Shown: in pieces, positions 24,805 through 32,633 of the stretch
How positions within the stretch are numbered: the first letter of the stretch is position 1
Layout of the letters: every line of letters begins with the position of its first letter
NCBI GenBank assembly: GCA_947167345.1
Contig: CAMVHR010000034.1
Span: 1 to 32,633 of the forward strand
DNA from: an uncultured Treponema sp.
GTDB taxonomy: Bacteria; Spirochaetota; Spirochaetia; Treponematales; Treponemataceae
Direction of reading: 5' to 3'
DNA length: 32,633 nucleotides
Program-made: the position numbers and the translations under genes
The notes under the pieces: generated by a model
What the model was told of the DNA's origin: nothing
What the model saw: the letters and a program-made list of their open reading frames with translations, nothing else
Databases searched by the model: none

Positions 24805-25172
24805 AGAGGGTATAAAGTAGTCGCTCAACTTTCTGCTAATGATAGCAGAAAGTTGTGAGGAAAAGTCCGGGCTCCGTCGGATATGATGCCGGATAATAAC
24901 CGGGAGTGTAATATGTGAGTTATCATATTACACTACAGATAGTACTTCAGAAAATAACCGCCTGCGATAAACAGGTAAGGGTGAAAAGGCAGGGTAAGAG
25001 CCTACCGCATTTCTGGTAACAGAAATGGCATAAGTAAACCTCATCAGGAGCAAAACCATGCAGCAGTTTGTTATCCGGACTTATACTGCGGGTAGGTTGC
25101 TGGAAATATCAGGTAATTGATATTGTGGATAGATGACTATTAATCCAGAACCCGGCTTATTTTATATCCTCT
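24805..25172 (+). ncRNA. rnpB: RNase P RNA, type A
   Basis: The RNA subunit of RNase P cuts the 5' leader from tRNA precursors. Conserved blocks appear in order: 'GAGGAAAAGTCCGGGCTCC' (P4 5' side, ~24857), 'CAGGTAAGGGTGAAAAGGC', 'GGTAAGAGCCTACCGC', 'GCGGGTAGGTTGCT', 'TAGATGACTAT' and 'CCAGAACCCGGCTTA'. The P1 helix pairs 24805-24820 with 25156-25172 (about 16 pairs, some G-U). A hairpin with a 13-bp stem (CAACTTTCTGCTA/TAGCAGAAAGTTG, 24825-24854 region) forms P3. The 3' arm of P1 runs into TTTTT (25172-25176), so P1 may also serve termination. One extra A is present in the GAGGAAAG block. Ends are estimated from P1. Confidence 0.95.
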
Positions 25173-25196
25173 TTTTATTTAGGGAGTTAAAACATA

Positions 25197-26159
25197 ATGA
25201 TACGAAAAAATTCCCGATCTGGCAATATATGGCGGAACGAAATAGATTTAGTAAAGATCTGCATTATTCTTTTCGTTACTGTCAGCATTTGCGGATTCAT
25301 TACGATATTTTCATATATTGCTATAAAAAAAATATTTTTTTCTGAAAATTCTATTTCCAAAATGTATGAGGCATGGAATGACAATGAAATCGAGAAAGTT
25401 TATGAAATTTCATCTAATATTTTGGATAAAAAACCACTTAATAATACAGCATTAACATTTCGTGGCTACAGTGCTTTTAAACTGGCGGTTTCAGAGCCTG
25501 ATAATAATCAGCTTACACAATTTTATATTGACAGATCAATTAATGATTTGAGAGTTGCAAAACAATCTGCAAAAAAAAGAACACTTTCTCAAATTCACTA
25601 TGTATTAGGATTGGCATATTTTTATAAGAACAAGCTCTCATCATCTCATTATTATGCGGATTTATCTGTAAAATATCTCGAGAAGGCTTTCTCTGATGGG
25701 TATAAATCAAACGATATTTCTGAATTATTGGGTCTTGAATACGCAGATTTAGGAAATTCAAAAAAAAGTATTGAAAATTTTGGAGAAGCTCTCATAACTC
25801 ATGAAAGTGACACCTTATTGTATAATATTGCTATTCAGTATTATAATAGCGGTCAGAAAGATATTGCAAAACAGTATATTGTAAGAACTGTAGCTCTATC
25901 AAAGGATGATGATATTCTTTCAGACAGTCACAGCCTTATGGCTCGTATTTATATGGAAGAAGAAAATTATTCTGCAGCTAGAAGAGAACTTGATTTGATT
26001 CTAGAAAAAAATGAAAATTTTGCTGACGCACACTATGGTCTTGGTATATTATATGAGAAGCAAGGAGATTTAGCAAAAGCTCGTTCCGAATGGAGGAAAT
26101 GCCTAAAACTTCAAGTGAATCATCCTGGAGCATTAAAAAAACTGTCAGAATTAAAATAG
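25197..26159 (+). CDS. Membrane-anchored TPR-repeat protein
   Basis: The N-terminus is cytoplasmic and basic, followed by one span ('[20 protein letters not shown]', residues ~21-40) and about six tetratricopeptide-type repeats. Clear TPR signatures are '[20 protein letters not shown]', '[20 protein letters not shown]', '[20 protein letters not shown]' and '[20 protein letters not shown]'. TPR arrays bind proteins; this one faces the periplasm if the positive-inside rule holds. It ends only 16 bases before the mreB ATG, so a role in the elongation machinery is possible (inference from context). Ribosome-binding site AGGGAG (25181-25186) lies 10 bases before ATG 25197. It starts right after rnpB. 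Confidence 0.85.
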   Translation: MIRKNSRSGNIWRNEIDLVKICIILFVTVSICGFITIFSYIAIKKIFFSENSISKMYEAWNDNEIEKVYEISSNILDKKPLNNTALTFRGYSAFKLAVSEPDNNQLTQFYIDRSINDLRVAKQSAKKRTLSQIHYVLGLAYFYKNKLSSSHYYADLSVKYLEKAFSDGYKSNDISELLGLEYADLGNSKKSIENFGEALITHESDTLLYNIAIQYYNSGQKDIAKQYIVRTVALSKDDDILSDSHSLMARIYMEEENYSAARRELDLILEKNENFADAHYGLGILYEKQGDLAKARSEWRKCLKLQVNHPGALKKLSELK

Positions 26160-26175
26160 GGGGATTTTGATAAAG

Positions 26176-27216
26176 ATGGGAATTTTTGATAATTTTACTA
26201 CTGATATAGGTATAGATTTGGGGACTTGTAATACTCTTATCTATGTACGTGGTCATGGAATTGTAATTGATGAACCTTCAGTAGTTGCTGTAGAAAAGGG
26301 AACCGGTAGGGTCGTAGCTGTTGGTTCTGAGGCAAAAAATATGCTTTGGAAGACTCCTACAGGAATTGTTGCAATCAGACCTCTCGCAGATGGAGTTATA
26401 TCTGATAGCGATTCAACAGAAAAAATGATAAAATATTTTATCGCAAAAGCGTTACAAAATAAACGAAGTCTGTTTAAATCTATGAGGATGAAAATAGGAA
26501 TTCCTTCTTGTATCACACAAGTTGAAAGGGATGCCGTTATGGCAGCAGCTTTGAAAGCTGGTGCAAAGGAAGTTGAAGTTATTGAAGAAAGCCTTGCTGC
26601 CGCAATCGGAGCTCAAATTCCTATAAATGAAGCTGCCGGGCATATGGTTTGCGATATTGGTGGTGGGACAACAGAAGTATCGGTTATTTCTCTTGGAGGC
26701 ATGGTTGTAACTAACTGTATACGCGTAGGTGGTAATGCTTTTGACGAAGCAATAATCAAGCATATACGTTCTGTTCATAATCTTATAATAGGTCAACATA
26801 CAGCAGAAAGATTGAAGATTGAAATAGGAAATGCAGTTGCAGATGAAAAGACTGAAAAGATGGAAATTAAAGGTACAGATGCTGTAACAGGTCTTCCTCG
26901 CAGACTTGAAGTTGATTCAGTAGAAGTAAGGGAGGCTTTGAAAGAACCTCTCTCAAAAATTGTTGAAGAAATAAAAAAGACCTTAGGAAGAACTCCTCCT
27001 GAACTGGCAGCAGATATTGTTGAACGAGGTATTGTCATGACAGGTGGTGGTTCCAGTCTGAAAGGTTTGCAAAAACTTATTTCTAAAGAAACTGGAGTTC
27101 CTGTCATCTTAGTTGAGAAACCATTGGAGTGCGTCGCTAAAGGTGCTGGACAGGCGTTTGAAATGTTTAAAAAAATGTCGTCAAACCGTTCGATTTATAA
27201 TAATTTGAATAGTTAA
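26176..27216 (+). CDS. mreB: Rod shape-determining protein MreB
   Basis: MreB is the bacterial actin that polymerises under the membrane and directs elongation. The actin-fold ATP motifs are present: phosphate 1 '[12 protein letters not shown]' (near residue 11), phosphate 2 '[12 protein letters not shown]' (~159), and the adenosine motif '[13 protein letters not shown]' (~287). 'DEPSVVAVE' and '[14 protein letters not shown]' are typical of the family. The length is 346 from ATG 26176, which fits. An in-frame TTG at 26167 would add three residues; GGGGG (26159-26163) is 3 bases from that TTG and 12 from the ATG, so spacing is not decisive. MreB proteins usually begin close to this point. First of a five-gene elongation operon. 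Confidence 0.96.
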   Translation: MGIFDNFTTDIGIDLGTCNTLIYVRGHGIVIDEPSVVAVEKGTGRVVAVGSEAKNMLWKTPTGIVAIRPLADGVISDSDSTEKMIKYFIAKALQNKRSLFKSMRMKIGIPSCITQVERDAVMAAALKAGAKEVEVIEESLAAAIGAQIPINEAAGHMVCDIGGGTTEVSVISLGGMVVTNCIRVGGNAFDEAIIKHIRSVHNLIIGQHTAERLKIEIGNAVADEKTEKMEIKGTDAVTGLPRRLEVDSVEVREALKEPLSKIVEEIKKTLGRTPPELAADIVERGIVMTGGGSSLKGLQKLISKETGVPVILVEKPLECVAKGAGQAFEMFKKMSSNRSIYNNLNS

Positions 27217-27219
27217 AAC

Positions 27220-28074
27220 ATGAAAAAGCATTTTTTCTCTTTTTGGTTTTCTGAGATTACACTAATAATTCTATTGTTTATCAGCAGTAGTCTGCTTGTT
27301 TTTTCATCAGGTCGTTTTATTGTTAGTTTTAAAACAATTGGTTTTTCAGTTTTTTCCACTATCCAAAAGCAGGTATATACAGTTTCTAATTTTGTAACAG
27401 GAACTTTTACAGCATTGAAAGATATGAGAACCTTACAGGAAGAATACAATGCATTGTCTGAAAAGTTAAAAGATTATGAATATCTGCAGAGATCTAATGC
27501 TGAAATCAGAAAAGAAAATGAACGACTGAAAGAGCAACTTGATTTTTCAAACTCTGTTCAATACAAAAATATAGCAGCACAAATAATTGGCAGAAATATA
27601 GATTCCATGTTCTCCGGACTAACAGTTAATAAAGGAATTGTCCATGGAATAAAAAAAGGAATGCCAGTTATTGCTATTCAGACTGGAAATATCGGTGTTG
27701 TAGGAAAAGTCATAACAGTTGGACGTTATACAAGCATTATTATGCCCCTATACGATATTAAGTGCAACATTTCTTCTCGCTTACAAAATTTGCGTGATTT
27801 GGGGATTACTAATGGTAATGGATCCGATTCTGTTCCTCTTTCATTAAAATATATAAAAAAAAGAAATTTTGGTAATCTTCACTATGGAGATGTTGTTGTT
27901 ACCAGCGGAGAAAATGATAATTATATACGTGATATTCCTATTGGTACTGTTACAAAAATTACACCTGTAGATTATGATTCATCACTTGAAATAGAACTGG
28001 AGCCTATTATCGATTTTTCCAGATTGGAAGTTGTATTAATTATAGATATGGCAAGTGTCAATGGGGAAATTTAA
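27220..28074 (+). CDS. mreC: Rod shape-determining protein MreC
   Basis: MreC is the periplasmic scaffold that links MreB and MreD to PBP2. The 284-residue protein has an N-terminal span ('ITLIILLFISSSLLVFSSG', ~12-30), a coiled coil (~65-105: 'LQEEYNALSEKLKDYEYLQR' and 'SNAEIRKENERLKEQLDF'), and the two beta-barrel domains with the family block 'INGNGSDS'-like 'LGITNGNGSDSVPL' and 'GDVVVTSGENDNYIRDIPIG'. Its ATG lies 3 bases after the mreB stop. The stop overlaps the mreD start (TAATG). Confidence 0.95.
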   Translation: MKKHFFSFWFSEITLIILLFISSSLLVFSSGRFIVSFKTIGFSVFSTIQKQVYTVSNFVTGTFTALKDMRTLQEEYNALSEKLKDYEYLQRSNAEIRKENERLKEQLDFSNSVQYKNIAAQIIGRNIDSMFSGLTVNKGIVHGIKKGMPVIAIQTGNIGVVGKVITVGRYTSIIMPLYDIKCNISSRLQNLRDLGITNGNGSDSVPLSLKYIKKRNFGNLHYGDVVVTSGENDNYIRDIPIGTVTKITPVDYDSSLEIELEPIIDFSRLEVVLIIDMASVNGEI

Positions 28075-28598
28075 TGAAAACTGTAAAAATTATTCAGTCA
28101 CTTTTTACGAGTACCATTATTTTAATAATTGCTGTCATAATTGAAGCTTCTATTTTTTCAAATATAGCTTTTTTGCCTGCTATTCCAGATTTGTCATTGA
28201 TATGTCTTTTATATATTTCGATTCAAAATGGAAAGCTTGTAGGAGAAACTTCAGGATTTTTATCAGGTATGTTTCTTGATTTTCTTTCTGCAGGGCCAAT
28301 GGGCTTAAACTGTGTTTACAGAGTTCTCTTTGGATATTTATGTGGATTATTTGCTAAGACGCTAAATACGGAAGGTTTTTTTATACCGCTTCTTTTGGGG
28401 GCATGTGCTACAGGTGTGAAAACATTATTTCTCTTTATTGTTACAATATTGTTTCCTGATTTACATTTATCAAATACAATTTATTCATATTCATTTTTAT
28501 GCCAGTTTGTGGGGAACATCATTCTTACCCCCTTTGTTTTTAAGTTCCTATCTTTATTCAGGAAATATCTTATATTGACCCCGGAGAACATTATCTAA
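28074..28598 (+). CDS. mreD: Rod shape-determining protein MreD
   Basis: This 174-residue integral membrane protein has about five or six spans and the size and position of MreD. Family-like features are 'ALPDLSLI'-type 'FLPAIPDLSLICLLYISIQN' and 'GETSGFLSGMFLDFLSAGPM' (compare G-x-x-x-G-x-x-x-G-L-x-x-D). It connects MreC to the membrane elongation complex. The start overlaps the mreC stop by one base. mrdA begins two bases after its stop. Confidence 0.92.
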   Translation: MKTVKIIQSLFTSTIILIIAVIIEASIFSNIAFLPAIPDLSLICLLYISIQNGKLVGETSGFLSGMFLDFLSAGPMGLNCVYRVLFGYLCGLFAKTLNTEGFFIPLLLGACATGVKTLFLFIVTILFPDLHLSNTIYSYSFLCQFVGNIILTPFVFKFLSLFRKYLILTPENII

Positions 28599-28599
28599 T

Positions 28600-30501
28600 A
28601 TGTTTCTAAGAAATTTTCCGAATTATGTAGAAAAATTTTCACAGGACGATTTTGTAGCAAAGAAAAATTTTAAATTAACAGTTCTTTCATTTTTTTTTAT
28701 TGTAGTTATTGCTATCTATATTATAAAATTATATTCTCTTCAAATCATTCATGGAGGTGAATATCGAAATCAATCAGCAAAAATTTCAAGTACTGTTACA
28801 AAAATCCCTGCTCAACGAGGAGAAATTTTTGACAGGCATGCAGATAAGCCTCTTGTTGTTAATTCCGAATCTTTTTCAGTTAGTGTCACTCCTGGCGAAA
28901 TACCAGAAGGAATGTATGATACAGTTATTTTGAAGCTTGCAAATTTTCTTGGAGTAACAAAAAATTCCATTGACATGAAGATTCCTTCCAATTTACGGAG
29001 AACTTATTCAATAGTAGAGATAAAAGGAAATGTTGCTTTTGAGACAATCTGCAATATTGCAGAAAATATTACAGATTTACCTGGTATATCATGGGGCAGT
29101 AAACCTGTCCGAAATTATTCAGTAACAGGTTCAATGAGTCATATTTTGGGCTATGTTGGAAACATTACAAATGAAGAATTAAAATTACTATATAATCATG
29201 GCTATACAAGCAATTCGATTATTGGAAAAACAGGAATAGAACGACAGTATGACAGTCTTTTGCAAGGTACTCCAGGAACAGAAAGCAGAACAATTGATGC
29301 CAGAGGACGCATTTTGAGTGAAATTCCTAAGATTGTACCTCCAAAAAGTGGAAATAATATTATTTTAACAATTGATAATTCAATACAGGCACTTGCAGAA
29401 AAAGCTTTAGGTAACAGAGTTGGTGCTGTAGTAGTATTGCAACCAGCTACAGGAGAAGTCCTTGCATTGGTTTCTTATCCTTATTTTGATGCTAATATGT
29501 TTTCCTTGGATAATTATGCCACAGAATATGATAAACTTGCAAACGATCCAAATAAACCTCTATTAAACAGAGCTGTTAATGCAGCATATCCTCCTGCATC
29601 AACTTTTAAAACAATAATGGCAACAGCTATGCTTAACGAAAAAGTCTATCCATCTTCAAAAAAAATAGAGTGTGAAGGAGAACTTGAATACGGAGGAAGA
29701 GTTTTCCATTGTCATATAAAAAAACCTGGTCATGGTTGGCTTGATCTGAAAAATGCACTTGCACAGTCTTGTGATGTATACTTTTGGATTATAGGACGAG
29801 ACTATCTTGGTGTGGATAGAATTTCAAGTTTTGCTAAAGAATTTGGTTATGGAGAAAGTCTTGAATTTGATCTTCCCGCACAGTCAAAAGGTTTTGTTCC
29901 AACTGCACAGTGGAAGGAAAGACGTTTTCATGAAAAATGGGCAGGTGGAGATACCTTAAATATGTCTATTGGTCAGGGGTTTACAGAAGTAACGCCTATG
30001 CATGTTGCGGATATGATGGCAATGGTCTGTAACAAAGGTAAGATTTATAAGCCTCATCTTTTAAAAGAAGTTCGTGATAGTGTTACTAATGAAATAATTA
30101 TGGAAAATAAACCAGAAGTACTTCATTCTTCTACTGTAACTCCAGAGGTATGGAAAGAAGTTCAAGAAGGATTGCGTTATACAATTACAGATGGAACGCC
30201 TGCATATCCTATGCACAATAAAGTTGTACAACTTGCTGGAAAAACAGGAACAGCTGAAGTTAATGGATACGGAAAAGATCACTGGCATTCATGGATGGTT
30301 GCATATGGTCCTTATGATGCACCACCTGAACAGCAAATAGTTATTGCAACAATTGTAGAAGCTGTAAATACTTGGGAATGGTGGGCTCCTTATGCTACAA
30401 ATATCATTTTTCAAGGAATTTTTGCAAACCAAACATATGAAGAATCTATTGAAGCTCTTGGTTTTAAATATCTTTTGAAAATGTATGGAAGAATGGAATA
30501 A
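28600..30501 (+). CDS. mrdA: Penicillin-binding protein 2 (elongation transpeptidase)
   Basis: This class B PBP cross-links peptidoglycan during elongation. It has a short cytoplasmic tail, one span (~26-46, 'LSFFFIVVIAIYIIKLYSLQ'), a pedestal domain with 'AQRGEIFDRHADKPLVVN', and the transpeptidase domain with nucleophile S334 in 'PASTFKT' (S-x-x-K, K337), S-x-D at 390-392 ('SCD', the usual PBP2 form of S-x-N), and K-T-G at 548-550 ('AGKTGTAEV'). 'RNYSVTGSMSHILGYVG' and 'GKTGIERQYDSLLQGTPG' are typical PBP2 linker blocks. The length of 633 is normal. It lies directly upstream of its SEDS partner rodA, with a one-base stop/start overlap. Confidence 0.96.
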   Translation: MFLRNFPNYVEKFSQDDFVAKKNFKLTVLSFFFIVVIAIYIIKLYSLQIIHGGEYRNQSAKISSTVTKIPAQRGEIFDRHADKPLVVNSESFSVSVTPGEIPEGMYDTVILKLANFLGVTKNSIDMKIPSNLRRTYSIVEIKGNVAFETICNIAENITDLPGISWGSKPVRNYSVTGSMSHILGYVGNITNEELKLLYNHGYTSNSIIGKTGIERQYDSLLQGTPGTESRTIDARGRILSEIPKIVPPKSGNNIILTIDNSIQALAEKALGNRVGAVVVLQPATGEVLALVSYPYFDANMFSLDNYATEYDKLANDPNKPLLNRAVNAAYPPASTFKTIMATAMLNEKVYPSSKKIECEGELEYGGRVFHCHIKKPGHGWLDLKNALAQSCDVYFWIIGRDYLGVDRISSFAKEFGYGESLEFDLPAQSKGFVPTAQWKERRFHEKWAGGDTLNMSIGQGFTEVTPMHVADMMAMVCNKGKIYKPHLLKEVRDSVTNEIIMENKPEVLHSSTVTPEVWKEVQEGLRYTITDGTPAYPMHNKVVQLAGKTGTAEVNGYGKDHWHSWMVAYGPYDAPPEQQIVIATIVEAVNTWEWWAPYATNIIFQGIFANQTYEESIEALGFKYLLKMYGRME

Positions 30502-31823
30502 TGAAATTTCACATATTAAATAAAATTGATTATGTTATACTTCTCTGTGTAATTACTCTTTCATCTTTTGGAATTCTATTTATTTATTCTTCAGGAATTA
30601 ATTCTGATGGAATTTTGGTCTCAAATGAATATTATAAGCAGATAATATGGTTTTGCATCGGTGCTGTACTTATGCTGTGTATTGCAGTCTTTGACTATCG
30701 AAAAATAAAGAAATACTCAAAGTATCTTTATTGGAGCATACTTGGTATTTTTATTTACACACGAATTTTTGGAAGATATGTAAACGGTGCAAAAAGTTGG
30801 ATCGGAATTGGAAGTTTAGGAATTCAACCGTCTGAACCAGGCAAGATTATATATATACTTTACCTTGCAAATTTCCTTGAGCAGACAAAAAATTTACAAC
30901 CCTTAAAAAGATTTATAAAGGCTATGTTAATAATGATACTTCCGGTAGGTTTGATATTATTACAGCCAGATTTGGGCACTGCTACAGTCTACATACCTGT
31001 TTTTATTTGTATGTGCTTTATAGCAGGTATGCCAATACGGTATCTCGCATTGGTAATTGGCATTGGTATGGGAACTATTATATGTACAGTTCTTCCTATT
31101 TGGCAACTGGAAATAGTAAGAAAAGCTATTCCTCTTGTGAATATTTTAACAAATACAAAGTTACGGTTAATTGTTTTATCATCAATAATAGTCATAAGCC
31201 TTATTAGCCTTGCAGGGTATATTCTTTTTAAAAGCCGCTATTTTTATTGGATAACATTTGCGTCCAGCATCATAGCAGTATCATTAATCTTATCTGTCGC
31301 AGCAGGAAAAGTATTAAAACCGTATCAAATTCAACGCTTAATAGTATTTCTAGATCCCTCCAGTGATCCTCGTGGTTCTGGATGGCATATTATACAGTCT
31401 AAAATTGCAATTGGTTCTGGAAATTTTTGGGGAAAAGGTTTTATGAGAGGAACCCAGAGCCATTATCGTTTTTTACCAGAACAGAGTACAGATTTTATAT
31501 TTAGTATTTCTGCAGAGGAAATAGGCTTTGTGGGATGTATGATCTTTTTTGCATTGTTTCTTTCTATATTTTTGCGAATTATATATATTGTAAAAGTTTC
31601 AAGTAATCTTTTCGGAATTTTTATTGCATCAGGTATTTTGGGGATGTATTTCTTTCATTTTGCTGTAAATGTTGGCATGGTTATGGGAATGATGCCTATA
31701 ACAGGCATTCCTTTACCATTTCTATCTTATGGAGGTTCTGCACTTCTTACTAATATGATGGCTGCAGGCTTGCTAATGAGCATTCATGCAAGAAAACTTA
31801 ATTTTGATAATGATGTAATATGA
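30501..31823 (+). CDS. rodA: SEDS glycan polymerase RodA
   Basis: RodA polymerises lipid II into glycan strands together with PBP2. The 440-residue protein has about ten spans and the SEDS blocks 'GAKSWIGIGSLGIQPSEPGK' (with the conserved Q-P-S-E), 'LLQPDLGTATVY', 'LDPSSDPRGSGWHI' (containing the likely catalytic Asp region), 'SKIAIGSGNFWGKGF', 'FLPEQSTDFIFSISAEEIGF' and 'GIPLPFLSYGGSALL'. It is about 60-70 residues longer than E. coli RodA. The extra length sits in the hydrophobic middle (~residues 200-265). The start overlaps the mrdA stop; the stop overlaps the next gene. Confidence 0.95.
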   Translation: MKFHILNKIDYVILLCVITLSSFGILFIYSSGINSDGILVSNEYYKQIIWFCIGAVLMLCIAVFDYRKIKKYSKYLYWSILGIFIYTRIFGRYVNGAKSWIGIGSLGIQPSEPGKIIYILYLANFLEQTKNLQPLKRFIKAMLIMILPVGLILLQPDLGTATVYIPVFICMCFIAGMPIRYLALVIGIGMGTIICTVLPIWQLEIVRKAIPLVNILTNTKLRLIVLSSIIVISLISLAGYILFKSRYFYWITFASSIIAVSLILSVAAGKVLKPYQIQRLIVFLDPSSDPRGSGWHIIQSKIAIGSGNFWGKGFMRGTQSHYRFLPEQSTDFIFSISAEEIGFVGCMIFFALFLSIFLRIIYIVKVSSNLFGIFIASGILGMYFFHFAVNVGMVMGMMPITGIPLPFLSYGGSALLTNMMAAGLLMSIHARKLNFDNDVI

Positions 31824-32633
31824 CAGGGCTTGTACATCCCATTGAGGATTTCTCTTATAAATTAAATAAAGTGCAGTCTCCCTCTAGATATATAGGTGGA
31901 GAATATGGAGCCATAATAAAAAAACATTCTGCTAGTGATACGTTATATAATGTAGCTATTTCTTTTCCAGATTTATACGAAATAGGAATGTCGAATCAAG
32001 CTATTAAAATAATATATAATGGACTCAATGCTTATGAAGGCATAAGGTGTGAAAGAGTTTTTGCTCCCGATATTGATTTTGAAAATTTATTGAAGACTGA
32101 AAATATCCCATTATATACTCTTGAAACAGGAATGCCTCTTTATAAGACTGATTTGATTGCTTTTTCTATAGGATATGAATTATGTGCAACAGAAATTCTT
32201 GCAATTCTTGATGATGGAAAAATTCCTCTTATTGCAAAAGAGCGTTCCGAGACAGATCCTATTGTAATTGCAGGTGGTTGTGGAATCACAAATCCAGCTC
32301 CTTTAAGTTCTTTTTTTGATGCAATAATGATTGGAGAAGCTGAAAACAATTTATTTTATTTAGTAGAATCCCTTGCTGCAAAGAAGAAATCTGGTTTTTC
32401 AAGAAAAGAACTGTTAAATTACATCGCACAGCAATCATTTATGTGGACATCAGAATCAACTCATGTTGTATATCGTGCAGTTCAAAATAATTTTGGACTT
32501 ATTCCTTCAGTTCCTACATGGTATCCTCAACCGACTATAAAGCCTGTACAAGATCATGGTGTTGTTGAAATAATGAGAGGATGCCCTAACGGATGTAGAT
32601 TCTGTCATGCTGGTATATATTACAGACCCACAC
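31820..32633 (+). CDS. Radical SAM protein, TIGR03960-like, truncated by the window end
   Basis: An open frame runs from ATG 31820 to the last base (271 codons) without a stop, so the gene is partial here. The N-terminal half resembles a B12-binding-like domain ('VAISFPDLYEIGMSNQAIKI' and 'FDAIMIGEAENN'). The radical SAM cluster motif C-x-x-x-C-x-x-C appears just before the edge in 'RGCPNGCRFCHAG', which would ligate the [4Fe-4S] cluster. The order of an N-terminal domain followed by 'RGCPNGCRFC' is that of the TIGR03960 family, often encoded beside tRNA or cell-elongation genes; the chemistry is unknown. ATG overlaps the rodA stop by 4 bases (ATGA), indicating coupling. Confidence 0.88.
   Translation, partial: MTGLVHPIEDFSYKLNKVQSPSRYIGGEYGAIIKKHSASDTLYNVAISFPDLYEIGMSNQAIKIIYNGLNAYEGIRCERVFAPDIDFENLLKTENIPLYTLETGMPLYKTDLIAFSIGYELCATEILAILDDGKIPLIAKERSETDPIVIAGGCGITNPAPLSSFFDAIMIGEAENNLFYLVESLAAKKKSGFSRKELLNYIAQQSFMWTSESTHVVYRAVQNNFGLIPSVPTWYPQPTIKPVQDHGVVEIMRGCPNGCRFCHAGIYYRPT

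Noticed and set aside
25133..25345. 70-codon frame starting inside the 3' end of rnpB
   Set aside because: It overlaps RNase P RNA and the start of the TPR gene in another frame and has no ribosome-binding site or protein character.
1..32633. CRISPR array, insertion sequence or prophage
   Set aside because: No regularly spaced repeats, transposase, integrase or phage structural gene was seen on either strand.

Overview
The window looks like a piece of a host-associated Treponema (spirochaete) chromosome. It is AT-rich, and most genes lie on the + strand in tight, overlapping transcription units. The clearest evidence is gene order: mltG-dnaG-rpoD, a C4 zinc-ribbon coiled-coil protein, rnpB, a TPR protein, mreB-mreC-mreD-mrdA-rodA and a radical SAM protein form a block that I recall from treponemes. 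The genus is an inference from order and protein character; no database search was possible.

Bases 1-2432 are an accessory-looking edge. They hold a protein with a discoidin/NADase-type glycan-binding-like C-terminus whose 5' end seems frameshifted or lost, a GNAT acetyltransferase, a small secreted protein of unknown function, and 200 bases without a gene. From 2433 the content is conserved: RNase Z; an ABC ATPase, a fused GldF-GldG-type membrane protein and a DUF4340-type protein; folylpolyglutamate synthase (folC); alanine racemase (alr, - strand, convergent with folC); tryptophanyl-tRNA synthetase (trpS); a MATE transporter; and a CCA-adding-type nucleotidyltransferase (- strand).

Bases 13743-17632 carry a 27-bp tandem duplication holding -10 boxes, thiamine pyrophosphokinase, a small antisense membrane protein, and a coupled set of an SPFH-like membrane protein, an AroH-type chorismate mutase and a divergent GT5 glycogen synthase. 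Two tRNA genes (Thr-UGU, Tyr-GUA) follow, with a strong promoter, a processing-type hairpin between them and a clean intrinsic terminator. Next is a metallo-beta-lactamase-fold hydrolase, mltG, dnaG and rpoD, then the zinc-ribbon protein and RNase P RNA, whose long P1 helix can be drawn in full.

The right end is the cell-elongation operon. MreB is the cytoskeletal filament, MreC and MreD are its membrane partners, PBP2 is the transpeptidase and RodA the glycan polymerase. The last gene, a radical SAM protein, overlaps rodA by 4 bases and runs off the window.

No phage, insertion sequence, CRISPR array or rRNA is visible. The points most worth a second look are the apparently leaderless alr and cca promoters, the GldFG fusion in a non-gliding lineage, the Lys-to-Glu change in the GlgA substrate motif, mismatched tRNA-Thr stems, and the cassette-like left edge.
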